A DNA stretch of 64,000 nt from Balamuthia mandrillaris (GCA_031835245.1 JAVKOQ010000067.1:151001-215000); one strand, 5' to 3'. Counted from the first letter of the stretch, positions 1 to 10,480 are shown. Notes: generated by a model not told the origin, from the letters alone. Program-made: numbers and translations.

Positions 1-29
1 CGTTCTTTAACGTTTGTTTTTTTTCTTTA

Positions 30-623
30 TCACAACCAGAAAGCAAGGAGAGCAGCAGCCCCGGATAAGGTGGGCGAACTGTCGTCACCGCTGCCACTGT
101 TGGAATTGTAGGCCACCATATCTCCTCCATCATAGGCGTTGCCATCGTATCCCACATTGCCCCCATCGTAGACAACATTGCCGCCATCATAGTCAATATC
201 TCCTCCATCGTAAATATCATTTCCTCCGTCATAGTTGATGTCACCCCCATCATAAACCACATTACCGCCATCATAGTCGATATCTCCTCCATCGTAGACA
301 ACATTGCCACCATCATATTCGATGTTACCACCATCGTAACGGATGTCATCACCGTCATAGTGAACCACAACAGGTCGACCTACATCGTAGCCAATGTCGC
401 CGTCATCATAGTCATCATAACGGATGTCACCTCCATCGTACATCACGTTTCCTCCATCATACCTGATGTCACCACCATCGTAACCAATGTCTCCTCCATT
501 GTAAGTCATAATGTCCCCATCGTAACTGACGTCACCGCCACCATAGTTCACATCCGCTCGTCCAGCCAGGGTTGTCGCTGCAAAGCAGGCCAACAGCCAA
601 CAAAGCACAAGAGCTGTCTTCAT
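30..623 (-). CDS. Secreted YDGG-repeat protein, copy 1 (197 aa)
   Basis: The start is the ATG at 621-623, because it opens a signal peptide (MKTALVLCWLLACF, then a small-residue cleavage region ending at LAG-RADV). The open frame continues upstream, but that part looks untranslated. The mature protein is almost entirely a 7-residue repeat of consensus YDGG(D/N)(V/I)x, that is 21-bp tandem repeats, with occasional 8-residue units and short YDG insertions. It ends in a short hydrophobic tail (ALLAFWL) after a Ser/Asn/Gly stretch, as in its four paralogues. It is shorter and more diverged than the others and its upstream DNA is not the shared promoter block of copies 2-5. The function is unknown. 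Inference: an extracellular structural, coat, cyst-wall or adhesive protein. No catalytic motif is visible. Confidence 0.8.
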   Translation of the reverse strand: MKTALVLCWLLACFAATTLAGRADVNYGGGDVSYDGDIMTYNGGDIGYDGGDIRYDGGNVMYDGGDIRYDDYDDGDIGYDVGRPVVVHYDGDDIRYDGGNIEYDGGNVVYDGGDIDYDGGNVVYDGGDINYDGGNDIYDGGDIDYDGGNVVYDGGNVGYDGNAYDGGDMVAYNSNSGSGDDSSPTLSGAAALLAFWL

Positions 624-1024
624 CGTTGCTGCCCCCAACAGGTTTGTCCCTTTTGTTTTTTTTTTTTTTTGTTCTTGGTTGTTTGTTATGAAATTGTTAG
701 ATGTTTGCGTGTATTTTTTAAATAGCTGGCAAGTCTCTTTCTTATTTTGGGTGTTGGTCGTGTGACAAACTCTCTTCTGCACTTTTGCTTGATATTTCAT
801 CTTGAAAAGTGGTAGAGAGGCTTTCGCGTTGTGATGTCCACAAACATGTTAATTCTCTTTTTTTTTTGATACACATATCCAGGCTAATAAGTCTCTGGGA
901 GAATAAATTGACGTTCCAACGGAGGTTTCAGTACGTCCATGCGGAGATCTCTTGGAAAATATCTTAACTGAATGGGCGAGAGAAGAGAGAGGCCACAATC
1001 ATCCATTATGTTGCCGTTCTAGCA

Positions 1025-1033
<9 letters not shown>

Positions 1034-1064
<31 letters not shown>

Positions 1065-1073
1065 CTCTCTCTT
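1034..1073 (+). repeat. (CT)n microsatellite
   Basis: Almost pure CT dinucleotide run in the DNA between YDGG copies 1 and 2. The 624-1520 gap otherwise holds only the orphan promoter/exon signal near 1251-1388 and poly-T/poly-A runs. I see no other gene in it. Confidence 0.8.
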
Positions 1074-1250
1074 AAAAAAATTTCCAGCGCTCTGAAAGCC
1101 AAAGGCAGTAAAGGCTCCGCTGCCACGCGGCACGGCGTTTCCCCGCCTACGATCTCGTTCACAAATCCGTGTTCGAGAAGTTTGACCACCCTTCCGAGAA
1201 CCCTAACAGCTCAGTCCTTTCAAACGTCACTGTCTCTCACTCTTTTCCTC

Positions 1251-1388
1251 TATATATCCCCTTTTTAAAGGTTTGCGCAACGAAGGAGATTGCAAGGATC
1301 TTCGCACTTCTCTCCTCTTGCCATCCACAACCAAGCACCTAACGTGAGCGAGTTTAGAAGCAACATGACCTCGTGGCATTCGCTTATG
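1251..1388 (+). other. Orphan TATA-like promoter and first-exon-like remnant
   Basis: A TATATA stretch near 1251 is followed at 1364 by ATG ACC TCG TGG CAT TCG CTT ATG and then directly by GTACGT, a good donor site. No acceptor or coding exon follows, because the next DNA is the 3' end of the oppositely oriented YDGG copy 2. It looks like the first exon of a gene whose remainder is elsewhere or lost. A purely chance arrangement is possible. Confidence 0.3.
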
Positions 1389-1520
1389 GGTACGTTTTGA
1401 TTTTTTTTTTTAAAAAAACAAACCAACAAACAAAGAACAAAACATGTATCAAAAAAGAATTGGTAACATTTATTGACCACTTAAAAAAAAAGGTCAAACA
1501 CCATGTTCAGAGCAAAGCTT

Positions 1521-2639
1521 TTAGAACCAGAGCGCTGCCAGAGAAGCAGCAGAGGAGGCATCCTTATCGCCACTGTTGGAGTTGTAAGCCACCACATCGC
1601 CATCATAGGCGTTGCCGTCGTAGCCCACGTTGCCTCCATCGTAGACCACGTTGCCGCCATCATAGTCAATGTCTCCGCCGTCGTAGACCACGTTACCACC
1701 ATCGTAGCGGATGTCCCCTCCATCGTAACGGATATCACCACCATCATAACGAACGTCGCCACCGTCATAACCGACATTGCCACCATCGTAGCGGATATCG
1801 CCACCATCATAGCTGACCACATTGCCTCCATCATAACGAATGTCACCACCATCGTACATCACGTCCCCTCCATCATAACCATCGTAACGGATGTCACCTC
1901 CATCGTATCGAATGTCACCACCACCATAACGAACGTCACCGCCGTCGTAACGGATGTCACCACCGTCGTAGCCCACGTTGCCTCCATCGTACATCACGTT
2001 TCCTCCATCGTAGCCATCATAACGGATGTCCCCACCATCATAACGAACGTCACCGCCGTCATAACGCACATCACCACCATCATACACCACATTTCCTCCA
2101 TCGTAACCATCGTAGCGGATGTCCCCACCATCGTAAGTCACCACATTACCATCGTACCTGATATCGCCACCATCATAACGGATATCGCCACCATCGTAAC
2201 GAACGTCACCGCCATCATAGCTGACCACGTTGCCTCCATCATAACGGACATCTCCTCCATCATAACGGACATCACCTCCATCGTACCGGATGTCACCTCC
2301 GTCGTAGGTCACCACATTACCGTCATAGCGGATATCTCCTCCATCGTAGACCACGTTGCCGCCGTCATAACGAATGTCACCGCCATCGTAACGAACATCT
2401 CCTCCATCATAGCGCACATCACCACCATCGTAACGAACATCTCCACCATCATAGCGGATGTCACCTCCGTCATAAGTCATCACGTTGCCACCGTCGTAAC
2501 GCACATCACCGCCATCATAGGTGACGACATCGCCATCATAGCGGACATCGCCTCCACCATAGTTGACATCAGCCCTGCCAGCCAGAGAGGTGGCGGCCAA
2601 GAAGGCCAACCACAAGCACACCATCAGACCTGTCTTCAT
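1521..2639 (-). CDS. Secreted YDGG-repeat protein, copy 2 (372 aa)
   Basis: The longest family member. The start at 2637-2639 opens the signal peptide MKTGLMVCLWLAFL..SLAG, identical or nearly so in copies 2-5. About 45 heptads follow, mostly YDGGDVR, YDGGDIR and YDGGNVV, punctuated by YDG-YDG doublets and YDGNVVTYDGG variants. The C-terminus is a conserved cap: GNAYDGDVVAYNSNSG, then DKDASSAASLAALWF. The cap matches copy 5 rather than copy 3 or 4, which supports cassette duplication. No intron is needed. A TATAAAA on the minus strand lies about 125 bp upstream. The repeat is rich in Asp, Gly, Tyr and Arg with almost no Cys, which fits a secreted self-assembling or ion-binding fibre. That role is inference. 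Confidence 0.85.
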   Translation of the reverse strand: MKTGLMVCLWLAFLAATSLAGRADVNYGGGDVRYDGDVVTYDGGDVRYDGGNVMTYDGGDIRYDGGDVRYDGGDVRYDGGDVRYDGGDIRYDGGNVVYDGGDIRYDGNVVTYDGGDIRYDGGDVRYDGGDVRYDGGNVVSYDGGDVRYDGGDIRYDGGDIRYDGNVVTYDGGDIRYDGYDGGNVVYDGGDVRYDGGDVRYDGGDIRYDGYDGGNVMYDGGNVGYDGGDIRYDGGDVRYGGGDIRYDGGDIRYDGYDGGDVMYDGGDIRYDGGNVVSYDGGDIRYDGGNVGYDGGDVRYDGGDIRYDGGDIRYDGGNVVYDGGDIDYDGGNVVYDGGNVGYDGNAYDGDVVAYNSNSGDKDASSAASLAALWF

Positions 2640-2762
2640 CCTTGTTGTTCTTCTTGTTGTTCTCAGCAGCTTTGCTCTTCTTGTTTTGTGTTGTTGTGTT
2701 GTGTTGTTGCGGTGGTTGTTGTTGTTTGTGGAATGATGGAATTGGAGAATGAGTGGTGAGTG

Positions 2763-2769
2763 TTTTATA
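2763..2769 (-). promoter_or_regulatory. TATA box of YDGG copy 2
   Basis: Minus strand reads CTATAAAACACTCACCACTC. The same block, with the flanking CACCCAAATGGAGCACCGCTC, precedes copies 4 and 5 and, slightly altered, copy 3. The ATG lies about 125 bases downstream. Confidence 0.7.
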
Positions 2770-3069
2770 GTTGAAAGAGCGGTGCTCCATTTGGGTGTGG
2801 AGGAGTTGTGCGTTGGAAGGCTCTCCTTGAGTTGTTCATGAGATTCCAAGAAGAACAACCATGGAGGAGCCGAATAGGGTTAAATGGGGGAAGGCCATTG
2901 CTTGTTTTGTGTGAGATGTCCTTTGTATTGAAATGAAAGCAGTGTTTCTCTGTGAAAAACAAGGAATGGTTTGTGCGAAGACCTTTCATCTGCTTTCATC
3001 ATTGGAATGTGAAAGTGTCATTTCGACGAGATCGGTTGGAATGCTTGCTGAGCCGTCCCTGACATTTGG

Positions 3070-3540
3070 GAGGGTACCTTCGCTCATGCTCTCTTCTCTC
3101 TCCTCCATCTTGCGGAAGGTTGGTTCCACGAGCGGAGCTCGAGCCCTGTGCCCCCTCTGTGCTAGTCAGAGGTTTTGAGGGGTGAGTACGGAGTTGTTAC
3201 TTTGTTAAAATTGCGACAGTGGATTGGAGGAACTCCTTCGGAGAGAAAGAATCCACTTTTCGAGGAAGGGTGGTTTCTTGGGCGCTCTGAGAAGTGTATT
3301 CTTTGTGCGGGTTTTTCTGGAGTTTAGACGGACGTAGCTGGCGTTATGCTCAACGTGTGGGTGAGGTTCTTCCCGCGGGAACGTCCACCCACTGGCCCTC
3401 TCCGCACATCTCTGGAGATGCGTAGGTTCATTGAAGATAAGGCCAATGTGGAAAAGGCCCGTAGGTGCCTTTATTGAGTGTAATAAAGGCTCCTGAGGAG
3501 GGAGCGCGCTTCCATCAGCTTCTCTGTGAGGTCAGGGCTC
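3070..3540. other. Segment present only in the left duplicated arm
   Basis: Between the upstream region of copy 2 and the downstream region of copy 3 there are about 450-470 bases with no counterpart in the right arm, where the matching join lies near 13500-13600. It has no convincing ORF, tRNA or repeat that I can see. It is either an insertion in the left arm or a deletion in the right. Confidence 0.4.
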
Positions 3541-4104
3541 GGCGGAGTGGAGAGTGGAACCACACTTTCGCTCTTTCCTGATTTCTCTCCACAAAAGACA
3601 GACAGAACAGATGAAAGCAACGTATGTTGTCCTATGCTCGTTGTGGCCAATGACGAGTTCAAGCCTTATCAATTGGAGAATTATTACAGCAAGCAAGAGC
3701 AGAGCAAAAATAGAGAGTTCTCCTTCCTCAAAGACTTTGCCAGTACGTGTGTTCATCCACATTCATTCCTTATTTTTCACCACTGTGGTTGGAGCCTCAG
3801 AAATGATTTGTAAATAGGTACGAACGAAAGCAAAACCAAACCACAAGGGCATTGTGTGTTCGGTTTTTTGATGCTCTATCGCAAGCCACGACGATGGCAT
3901 CCTCGTGTCCAATGACTTTTCAAGTTTAGGCGCAGGTTTGTGTTGCCCTTCTAACAGCACTAAACAAAGCTGAAAAAAGACAAAAGACAGGGTAGGTGCC
4001 AACAAGCATTTTAAAACAAAGCTGTTATTCAAAAAGAGTTCAAAAAGCACAAAAGTAAAACGCCAGCGCTGTCGGAACCGAGATATCACTTACTCTCTGC
4101 CATC

Positions 4105-5121
4105 TCAAAACCAGAAAGCGTGCAGAGAAGCAGCAGAGCTCTTCTCACCACCACTGTTGGAATTGTAGGCCACCACGTTTCCATCATAGGCATTGCCGTC
4201 GTAGCCCACGTTCCCTCCATCGTAGACCACGTTGCCACCATCGTATCCATCATAGTCAATGTCCCCTCCATCGTAGACCACATTGCCACCATCGTAATCA
4301 ATGTCTCCTCCATCATAGCGGACATCACCACCATCATAGCGGACATCTCCACCATCATAGACGTTGCCTCCATCGTAACAACCAGCGTAGCCAACATCAC
4401 CACCATCGTAACGCACCTCCCCTCCATCATAGCGGATGTCACCTCCATCGTAAGTCACCACATTGCCTCCATCATAGCGAACGTCCCCTCCATCGTAACG
4501 AATGTCACCGCCATCATAGCGAACATCACCACCATCGTAGACCACGTTGCCGCCATCGTAACGAACATCTCCTCCATCGTATCGAACATCACCGCCATCG
4601 TAACGCACATCGCCACCATCATATCCATCATAGCGGATGTCACCGCCATCGTAACGAAAGTCACCACCATCGTAGATGTTGCCTCCATCGTATCCATCGT
4701 AGCGGATGTCATCTCCATCGTAACTCACCACGTTACCATCGTAACGGATATCACCTCCATCGTAAGTGACCACATTGCCTCCATCATAGCGTATGTCACC
4801 CCCATCGTAGACCACGTTGCCGCCATCGTAACGGACATCCCCTCCATCGTAACGGACATCTCCACCATCGTAACCAATGTCTCCTCCATCATAGCGCACA
4901 TCACCACCATCGTAACGCACATCTCCACCATCATAGCGGATGTCACCACCGTCATAAGTCATCACGTTGCCTCCGTCGTAACGCACATCACCGTCATCAT
5001 AGGTGACGACATCACCATCATAGCGGACATCGCCTCCACCATAGTTGACATCAGCCCTGCCAGCCAAAGAGGTGGCGGCCAAGAAGGCCAACCACAAGCA
5101 CACCATCAGACCTGTCTTCAT
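4105..5121 (-). CDS. Secreted YDGG-repeat protein, copy 3 (338 aa)
   Basis: Same architecture as copies 2, 4 and 5: signal peptide from the ATG at 5119-5121, then heptads YDGG(D/N)(V/I)x. It shares with copy 4 a distinctive interruption (GYAGCYDGGNVYDGG, with a rare Cys) and the C-terminus SGGEKSSAASLHAFWF. The 3' flank (TGAGATGGCAGAGAG and several hundred bases beyond) also matches that of copy 4. Copies 3 and 4 are therefore allelic-like partners in the two inverted cassettes. Their repeat numbers differ (338 against 282 residues), so the array has expanded or contracted since duplication. Function unknown; extracellular by signal peptide. Confidence 0.85.
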   Translation of the reverse strand: MKTGLMVCLWLAFLAATSLAGRADVNYGGGDVRYDGDVVTYDDGDVRYDGGNVMTYDGGDIRYDGGDVRYDGGDVRYDGGDIGYDGGDVRYDGGDVRYDGGNVVYDGGDIRYDGGNVVTYDGGDIRYDGNVVSYDGDDIRYDGYDGGNIYDGGDFRYDGGDIRYDGYDGGDVRYDGGDVRYDGGDVRYDGGNVVYDGGDVRYDGGDIRYDGGDVRYDGGNVVTYDGGDIRYDGGEVRYDGGDVGYAGCYDGGNVYDGGDVRYDGGDVRYDGGDIDYDGGNVVYDGGDIDYDGYDGGNVVYDGGNVGYDGNAYDGNVVAYNSNSGGEKSSAASLHAFWF

Positions 5122-5267
5122 CCTTGTTGTTCTTCTTGTTGTTCTCAGCAGCTTTGCTCTTCTTGTTTTGTGTTGTTGTTGTTAGTGGAATGTTCTTCTT
5201 GTTGTCAGCCGGTTTGTTCTTCTTGTTTTGTGATTGTTGTGTTGTTGTGGCAATTGGAGAATGAGTG

Positions 5268-5274
5268 TTTTATA
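5268..5274 (-). promoter_or_regulatory. TATA box of YDGG copy 3
   Basis: TTTTATA on the plus strand (TATAAAA on minus), in the same context as the other copies. The homologous upstream block ends abruptly near 5366, whereas in copies 2, 4 and 5 it continues for about 170 more bases. Confidence 0.65.
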
Positions 5275-5463
5275 GTTGAATGGGCGGTGCTCCATTTGGG
5301 TGTGGAGGGGTTGTGCGTTGGAAGTCTCTCCTTGAGTTGTTCATGAGATTCCGAGAAGAACAACCTTGAAGCAGAATATTGTTATTGACTGCGTTATATA
5401 AGTGTGCAGCGGTGTTGTTGTAACATGAAACGATTTGTCTCTTTCCATTTCAGCAATGGGGAT

Positions 5464-5466
<3 letters not shown>

Positions 5467-5494
<28 letters not shown>
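5467..5494 (-). repeat. (GA)n microsatellite in 3' flank of HPS1
   Basis: GA run on plus, CT on the HPS1 strand, just past the HPS1 stop codon. The gap 5122-5530 holds the copy 3 promoter block, this run, and nothing else I can identify. Confidence 0.8.
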
Positions 5495-5498
<4 letters not shown>

Positions 5499-5530
5499 AG
5501 AGTTGGAAGCAGAGTTTTCTGTAAAGTTTG

Positions 5531-8500
5531 TTAAGAGGAAGTCTTTCGATCCAGCAATATAGAGACCAAGTTGCGGTCGTGATGCAAAACCGTTTTGACG
5601 CTCAACATCCCCAAGTACAAAGTGTAAAGCTCGTAACAACGAACGCCCCCTCGGCCTGCAAACTTTCGGCGGGTTATTTTGGTGTAGTATCGATGGTTTT
5701 GAGGAAGACGGGAAGGAAGGGTGCCACCCACGATGGCGCTGTCGGAGGAGAAGGGCAGCTCAAAGTCTTCCGTGTCTTCCATCCACAGTCTGTAGGAATA
5801 TTGGAATGCTCCTTTCTTCATCAGCATCGAATGATACCCTATTTTGTTTTTGTTTTTCTTGTTAACAAGAGAAGTACAGCGGAAACAGCGAAGAAAGATG
5901 AAAGAAGAACGGAGAAAGCATAACTGAAGCAGCGAATAATAAGAACGAGAACAAGAGAACGAGAAGAACAAGAATAATTACCTTCAGAGAGTCGTTCTTG
6001 GGACAGGTAAACCATGTCCCACACTTTTTCTTTGACTAACAGCTTTAAGCGAAGTGATTCATCCCGTCGACGTGTTTTGTACTCTCTGCCATGAAGGGCT
6101 GTTATGGGCGGTGCTATCACTCTATTGAACGTTCTGTCCACGAACAGGAAGTGGACCAAGCCTGGGAACTGATGCAAAAACCTTTGGATGTTTGTTTAAG
6201 GCCACGAGATAGCACCATTGTTAAATGAGAAAAGAAAACGAATCAAACGTGCAGAAGGAAAAACACTTACGACAAAACAGGCAAGTGGGTGTGTTCTTTG
6301 GTGATGAGATAAGTTGCATAATTGCGAATCATGGAACTCAACTGCTTCTTGATATTGTTCAAAGATCGCATCTCTTCTTCAGTGCCTTTGGCCACGTTAT
6401 TGCGAGTGCCATTGGCCATAACGATGACCAAAGTGATGGAACGAGCCAACTCCGCGCAGTAAACCCATCTGCTCTCATACTGCGGAACTCGCAGGTAAAG
6501 CGTTCGATAAATGGTCGAGTTTTCTGGGTTGAATGGCTGTTCCAGAGAAAATGGCGGAAAGGCCGTTTCTTCATCTCCAAATGTGTCTTCTTCTGGTTGT
6601 TGCTGCGTGTTGTGTTGTTGTGATGGTGATGGTGCTTGTTTTTGTCGTGGGGGAGGAGGAGGTTCACGATCAGGAGGAGGGCGGTGGTGATGCTGCGAAT
6701 TAAGATCAGAATCTGACTCTTGTTTTTCTACTTCTTCTTCCTGTTGTTGTTGATTGTGAAGGTGCAAAGATTTGAGTGTTGGAGCGTTGATTTCGGAGGA
6801 GCTCAAGTTGTTAGGTTTATGAGCTAAGTCGTGACGAGGTTGTGGTGGAGTGGCCACTGTATCCTCTTCATCAAGAACGGGGGTTGAGGGTCTGTTTCTA
6901 CTAAGTCCTATGCTCACACTTCGCTTTCTCTTAGGTTGAAGTACTGTTTCTTCATTTGAATCTGTCGAAGATGTTGGTTCATTTTGTTCTTTTATTGCTT
7001 CGGTTGGTGATCGTAGATGCTGTTGTTGATACTCTGGCGGAATATGTCGAGGAGGAGGTGGAGGGGGAGCTCGCTTCTCTCGGGTGGAAGTTGCTGTTGA
7101 TGATGATGCGGATTCAGGTGAGGAAGAAAGAGGAGAATTGAGAGATGGAGGATTGGAGGACTGTTTGTTGTGCAAAGAAATTAAAATGGTCAGAAGAGAA
7201 CACAACAAACAAAGCTTTAAAATGACAAGAAGATACCTCAGACGATAAAGTAGCGGTATCTGCTCTTTTCCAATCCGTCTTTGCAGCTGCGCCTGGTTGC
7301 CTGGTCGTGCTTGCGTTCGATCCAGCCACGTCTTCTTCTCGGTCTTGTTCATGTTCTTCTTCCTCTTGATCGTTTTTATGGAGATCTTCTTCTTCTTGCT
7401 CTTCTTGCTCTGATTGATCCTCCTCTTCGTTTAACGCTTGTTTGTCTTTGTCTCTGGTTCGATATTTGGAGAGAGGCGATGAAGAAGGAGTAGGAGGAGA
7501 ATATCTGCCGCGAAACGTTTCTTTGTTTCGTTCTACAAAATGTTGACGAACACGCTTCAACAAAGAAAGGGCAGTAGATATGTCTAACTCTCCAGTTGGG
7601 TGAACACCACAACTCTCTTGAAAAAGGATCAAAGCAAGCTTGTACTCTGCTGAGATGGAGTCGGTTTTGCCGGGATAGAACGATATGAGTTGCAGCATTT
7701 CCTGCAATAATATTATCTATTGAACAGAACGGTAAAGTGAGCAATCATACGATTGACGTCAGAAAGGAGAGAGCTAAAGTATTACGCCATCTCCGCTCAA
7801 TTCTTGCTCCTTATTCATGTGAGCCTCGAATAGTGTCAACAGGGCATGATCTCTGTCAGTAAGAAGCGGGTTCTCTTCCTCTGTCTGTTCTGTATCCTCA
7901 GCATAACTGGCATCATGCAACATGGCCAGCAGTTGAGTTTGGCAATCGTCTATTGATGCGGACACCGTTTTCTGACTGCGGGCAATGCTTTTTATCCTTC
8001 TGTACAACGCATGACACAGCATAGGATTGAGCAACCTGAAAGAATGTTCTTCCGTGTAACTCGATCGGCTTTGAAGGAACAAGAACGTAAACTGTTAGAA
8101 CAGAGGAGGGAAGAAAGAAATAGAGAAGAGAGTAGCAAGGGCGAGGGAGAAAGGAAATTACTCTTCCCAGGAGATTTCTTCAGATGCGGACACAAAGCCT
8201 TCGTCTCCAGACGGAGCGGAATGTCTGCGAGTCAAATGTGAGTAAGCGAAAGAGTAAAGAAAATAAATGACAAAGTTGAAGTCCAACCCAAACTCGGAGA
8301 GAGCGTCGCTGATCTTTCGTAAGTGCCCAAATTTCGGTGCGAAAGAAGGGCTATCACTGTAAAACTCCTTGTATGCATCCTCCGTTGTTCGTCTCGAACC
8401 TTGATGTTGCTGTTGTAGTTCTATTTCTGTTTGTTGCTGTTGTGATTGTTTCTCTGTTATAGAATTTGCTTCGATGAGAGAGGGAATGGGAGTGGAAGCA

Positions 8501-9997
8501 GAGGTGGAGGCAGAGGAAGAAGAGGAAGAAGAAGATGATGAAGAAATAAGAGAAGTAGAGACGGAAGGATCGACAATGCTGGGCGCTAAGGCAGACGAAG
8601 CAGTTATTAGGGTTGACGTTTCGGCAGCACTCCCTCCATAACCGTCTTTGAGAGAGCTGTGGTCAGTATAATCTGCCACTGGGAGTACCTTCTCGTTTAT
8701 GTTTCGTTCTATTTGATTCGATTGACGGAGATGAAGCAAAGGAGAAATGTGAGAAAGTAATTGCGGATGAAAAGAGAAAGGACGATGAAGAAAGGTAAGC
8801 GAAAGAATGAACAACTGGGAAAAAACAAATAAAAACCTTGAGGATGGAAAGTGGCTTTAAAATAGTTGATGAGCAAGAGGACATCAGTTGGGTCCAGCTC
8901 AGGCGTTTTGGGCTTGGAATAAGAGACAAGGAGTTTCGTGCCGACAAACAGTATGCCGTATGTAGCCAATGGCTCTTTCTTCATTGTTGCTTTGAGCTTT
9001 TTGAAACATTCTGTTCTAGTTTGGTCATCCACCTCTAACCGCTCGACCGCCTGATAGTTTTAAAGTTTAACCCAAACAAACAAAGAAACGAGAAGCAACA
9101 GAAAAAAGAAGAAAATAGCAGAGAAAGAAAGAATGAAAGAACGAAAAACGAAGCAAGAATGAAAGAAGGAAACGTACCCTAACGAGCATGCTTTGATGAG
9201 TATCGCTGAGGTTGCTGATGGCATCAACCATGTGCTGTATGGTTTTCCTGTGTTTCTTAAAGTGTTGTGACTTTGCTTCCACTATTGCCTTTGGTCCAAA
9301 CAACTAATATCGCATTTGATAAGAAAACCAATTTATAACTTGCGGGAGGAAGAAGAAGAAGAAGAAGAAGAAGAAGAAGAAGAAGAAGAAGAAGAAGAAG
9401 AAGAACAACAACAACAACAACAACAAGAAGAAGAAGCAGAAGAAGAAGCAGAAGAAGAAGAACAAGAACAAGAAGAAGAACAAGAAGATGATGTAGAAGA
9501 AGAAGAAGAAGAAGAACAAGAACAAGAAGAAGATGATGAAGAAGAACAAGAACAAGAACAAGAACAAGAACAAGAACAAGAAGAAGAACAAGAAGAAGAA
9601 CAAGAAGAAGAAGAACAAGAACAAGAACAAGAAGAAGAACAAGAAGACGCACCATAAGAAGCTGGTCAAAGATTTGCCGAAGCTGACTGCGCAGAAAGAT
9701 CTCAGACTCGCCTTGGTCACTCACCACCATAAAAGAAAGCTGCTCAAACTAGCCGCCCCAAACGTTGTTTTAATCGACAGAATGAGTGAGAGGAACCCCC
9801 CCCAAAAAAAAAAACAAGTAGCGCACCTGTTCCAAGACAAATCGGACGCTGCCACACGTCATGGAAGCGAACCGCTTGCCAAAGTTTTGCTTCATCATGA
9901 GGTTCGTGTTGACCAACAACAAGCACAGCATGGTGCCGTCCGGGTGATCCGAGTAGATGGGATTACCTCCCTCATCCGCTATCAAAAAGTACTTCAT
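5531..9997 (-). CDS. HPS1: HPS1 homologue, BLOC-3 subunit (multi-exon)
   Basis: HPS1 with HPS4 forms BLOC-3, a guanine-nucleotide exchange complex for Rab32/38 in lysosome-related organelle biogenesis; it belongs to the longin-containing MON1/CCZ1/FUZ/INTU group. The start is MKYFLIADEGGNPIYS (9995-9997), matching the HPS1 N-terminus. The middle exon with GILFVGTKLLVSYS and DPTDVLLLI matches the second conserved block. The C-terminal exons are diagnostic: VLSFLHQFPGLVHFLFVDR (human VSYLEDFPGLVHFIYVDR), then LVKEKVWDMVYL, and last GGVRCYELYTLYLG (human AVRCYELLALHL). There are about ten exons with consensus GT..AG sites. The join giving VLSFLHQF uses a GTAAGT donor near 6267. Two low-complexity inserts (about 8800-8400 and 7500-6600; Ser, Gln, Pro, acidic) lengthen it relative to animal HPS1. 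The second intron is a large (TTC)n tract. A TTGTCGACAA element lies about 225 bases upstream. Confidence 0.85.
9350..9655 (-). repeat. (GAA)n/(CAA)n tract filling an HPS1 intron
   Basis: About 300 bases of GAA with interspersed CAA on plus, i.e. (TTC/TTG)n on the sense strand of HPS1. It lies between the exon ending at 9653 (donor GTGCGT) and the exon starting near 9303. It acts as an extreme polypyrimidine tract. The long Glu-, Leu- or Phe-rich open frames across it are artefacts of the repeat. Confidence 0.85.
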
Positions 9998-10221
9998 GCG
10001 TTTGTTTTCGAACGACTCAAAAAATACAACAACAAGCTGCTTCTACCCACAAGAAGACGTGGAAAAAGAAGAAGCAAAAACAAAAACAGGAACAGGAACA
10101 GGAAGTGAGAGAGGAAAAAGAAGAAGAAGAAGGGAAGATGAGTCCCGTCTTCGCAGTTGCTTTCCTGCTCTGCGTTTTTGTTGAACGATCTCTGCAGTGA
10201 TTGAACAATTGTTGTGTTCGT

Positions 10222-10283
10222 TTGTCGACAAAATAGTGATGTTGTTGCACTACTTGTTCACCAATTGTGTTGTATGTCGACAT
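10222..10283. promoter_or_regulatory. Paired GTCGAC palindromes upstream of HPS1
   Basis: TTGTCGACAA at 10222-10231 and ATGTCGACAT at 10274-10283, both perfect 10-base palindromes, 225-285 bases upstream of the HPS1 ATG. Similar sites precede PARP, the LIM gene and the DUF6604-like gene. The regulatory role is inferred from recurrence and position. Confidence 0.45.
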
Positions 10284-10309
10284 GAATTCATTCCTTCTTC
10301 GTCTGTGCT

Positions 10310-10480
10310 TCTTTTTCACCTTCTTCTTCTGCTTCTTTTTCTTCTTCTGCTTCTTTTTCTTTTTCTTTTTCTTCTTCTTCTTCTTCTTCTTCTGTTTGTT
10401 CTTCTGCTTCTTGTTCTTCTTGTTCTTCTTCTTCTTCTTCTTCTTCTTCTTCTTCTTCTTCTTCTTCTTCTGCTTATTCA
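10310..10480 (+). repeat. (TTC)n tract upstream of HPS1
   Basis: TTC/TTT/TGC-rich tract on plus in the 600-base gap between HPS1 and the membrane-protein gene at 10616. It is the reverse complement in character of the GAA tract at 9350-9655. The gap also holds two GTCGAC palindromes (10222-10231 and 10274-10283). Confidence 0.8.

Larger units (their letters stand above)
1490..5366 (-). repeat. Left arm of inverted two-gene YDGG cassette
   Basis: Read on the minus strand the order is copy 3, a shared intergenic block, then copy 2. The same order and the same intergenic words (for example TTGAAAAGTCATTGGACACG and TACTGGCAAAGTCTTTGAGG) recur on the plus strand at about 11815-14990. The arm ends near 5366, inside the upstream block of copy 3. 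Confidence 0.75.

Noticed and set aside
1503-2759. Long antisense frames opposite every YDGG gene (Ile/Val/Thr-rich, e.g. 418 residues)
   Set aside because: A 21-bp repeat without stops on one strand also leaves the complement open. The sense strand has the signal peptide, conserved ends and TATA box.
9316-9657. Poly-Glu/Gln protein frame
   Set aside because: Product of the GAA/CAA microsatellite inside an HPS1 intron; flanking splice sites and HPS1 exons explain the region.
5531-9997. MON1 or FUZ rather than HPS1
   Set aside because: The C-terminal FPGLVHF..VDR and RCYELYTLYLG blocks match HPS1 specifically.
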